A DNA stretch of 5,748 bases from Fidelibacterota bacterium (GTDB lineage: Bacteria > Pseudomonadota > Alphaproteobacteria > Rhodospirillales > Rhodospirillaceae): assembly GCA_947473445.1 (NCBI GenBank), contig CANJEU010000154.1, positions 1 through 5,748 of the forward strand, given 5' to 3'. Position numbers and translations under genes: made by a program. Of this stretch, positions 4,786 through 5,748 are shown one piece after another (position 1 is the first letter of the stretch; every line of letters starts with the position of its first letter). The notes under the pieces are model-generated. The model was not told the DNA's origin. It saw only the letters and a list, made by a program, of their open reading frames with translations, and did not search any database.

Positions 4786-5748
4786 ATGCCCGACCCGGTA
4801 TTTCCGCATCGTCATCTCCTCGGCATCGAGGGGCTTTCCCCGGCTGAAATCAATCATTTACTGGACCGTTCAGATCACTACGTCGCGTTGAACCGCGCGG
4901 CGGAGAAGACGACGGACTCTTTACGCGGCCGCACAATCGTTAACTTGTTCTTCGAGAATTCGACCCGGACGCGGACGTCCTTCGAACTCGCTGCCAAGCG
5001 GCACGGCGCGCACGTCATTAATATGCAGGTGGAAAGCAGTTCGGTCGCCAAGGGCGAGACTCTGATCGACACCGCTGTCACCCTGAATGCCATGCATCCC
5101 GATGTCCTGGTGGTCCGCCACCCAGACTCGGGAGCGGTCAAACTGCTGGCCGACAAGGTCAACTGCGGCGTCGTCAACGGCGGCGACGGCAGCCATGAAC
5201 ACCCCACACAGGCCCTGCTCGACGCGCTGACCATCCGCCGGCGGAAGGGAAAGCTGAACGGACTGCTCGTCGCCATCTGCGGCGACGTGCTCCACAGTCG
5301 CGTGGCACGCTCTAACTTCCTGTTGCTTCTTACCATGGGCGCGCGTGTGCGGATCATCGCCCCGCGCACGTTGATCCCCAGTCAGGTCGACCGCATGGGC
5401 GTTGAAGTCTTCACCGACATGGCCGCGGGTCTCAAGGACGTCGATATCGTGATGATGCTGCGCGTGCAGAACGAACGTATGCGCGGAAGCTATATCCCGT
5501 CGGTGCGCGAGTATTTCCATTTCTTCGGCCTCGATCGGGCCAAGCTGGCGCAAGCCAAGCCCGATGCGCTGATCATGCATCCCGGCCCCATGAATCGCGG
5601 AACGGAAATCGATTCCGATGTCGCCGACGATGTGGAACGCAGCGTCATCCGCGAGCAGGTGGAGCTGGGTGTCGCCGTGCGTATGGCGATCCTTGAAATC
5701 CTCGCGCTTAATAATGTGGCCGCGCCCGCGCGAAAGGCCGCATTATGA
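4786..5748 (+). CDS. pyrB: Aspartate carbamoyltransferase catalytic subunit
   Basis: PyrB condenses carbamoyl phosphate with L-aspartate to N-carbamoyl-L-aspartate, the committed step of de novo pyrimidine synthesis, in the cytoplasm. The complete 320-residue product matches the family length. The carbamoyl-phosphate domain has FFENSTRTRTSFE (55-67), SSVAKGE (85-91, Lys89 acting in the neighbouring subunit), Arg111, and HEHPTQALLDAL (137-148). The aspartate domain has CGDVLHSRVARSN (165-177), MMLRVQNER (223-231) and HPGPMNRG (265-272). All expected substrate-binding residues are present. STRTRTSF and the RVQ motif indicate aspartate rather than ornithine carbamoyltransferase. The start ATG at 4786 aligns the normal N terminus and follows a strong -10 box without a Shine-Dalgarno. 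The stop TGA is the final triplet of the window, inside ATGA, which suggests overlap with a further gene on the same strand. A pyrI regulatory gene cannot be assessed. Confidence 0.98.
   Translation: MPDPVFPHRHLLGIEGLSPAEINHLLDRSDHYVALNRAAEKTTDSLRGRTIVNLFFENSTRTRTSFELAAKRHGAHVINMQVESSSVAKGETLIDTAVTLNAMHPDVLVVRHPDSGAVKLLADKVNCGVVNGGDGSHEHPTQALLDALTIRRRKGKLNGLLVAICGDVLHSRVARSNFLLLLTMGARVRIIAPRTLIPSQVDRMGVEVFTDMAAGLKDVDIVMMLRVQNERMRGSYIPSVREYFHFFGLDRAKLAQAKPDALIMHPGPMNRGTEIDSDVADDVERSVIREQVELGVAVRMAILEILALNNVAAPARKAAL

Noticed and set aside
4878..5580. Two long minus-strand frames opposite pyrB (163 and 219 codons).
   Set aside because: Antisense shadows of pyrB, whose catalytic motifs are all in the plus-strand frame; no promoter or ribosome binding site was seen for them.

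Overview
The window is GC-rich, densely packed bacterial chromosome, most likely from an alphaproteobacterium. That assignment is inferred from gene content, from the protein sequence style of GatCAB, RuvX and PyrB, and from recollection that gatCAB lies back-to-back with ruvX-pyrB in many alphaproteobacteria. No rRNA or other lineage marker is present, so the genus cannot be given. No mobile element, CRISPR array, phage gene or long repeat is visible.

Left part, minus strand (1-970). A possible truncated reading frame runs off the left edge (1-110). It is followed by a tRNA-Ser(GCU) gene with an encoded CCA end (132-223). A roughly 155-base gap (224-379) holds a terminator-like hairpin. An unrecognised 196-residue single-pass membrane protein gene (380-970) overlaps the end of gatB by four bases.

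Centre, minus strand (967-4196). A complete gatC-gatA-gatB operon is transcribed leftwards with 8-9 base gaps, and the ribosome binding sites of gatA and gatB abut or overlap the preceding stop codons. Together the three subunits form the tRNA-dependent amidotransferase. This enzyme converts mischarged Glu-tRNA(Gln), Asp-tRNA(Asn), or both, to the correct aminoacyl-tRNA. The small membrane protein gene appears to be the fourth and last gene of this unit.

Right part, plus strand (4260-5748). Divergent from gatC across about 63 bases lies ruvX/yqgF, a RNase H-fold protein linked to rRNA processing. It is followed by pyrB, aspartate carbamoyltransferase, the committed step of pyrimidine synthesis. 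pyrB has a good sigma-70-type promoter whose predicted start point falls almost on its ATG, and it lacks a Shine-Dalgarno sequence, so a leaderless transcript is likely. Its stop codon is the last base triplet of the window and sits in an ATGA motif, suggesting a coupled downstream gene (pyrC would be the usual neighbour).

Most of the window is conserved housekeeping sequence and no novel multi-gene system is evident. The least explained items are the membrane protein attached to gatCAB, the leaderless promoter with its dyad at pyrB, and the truncated frame at the left edge.
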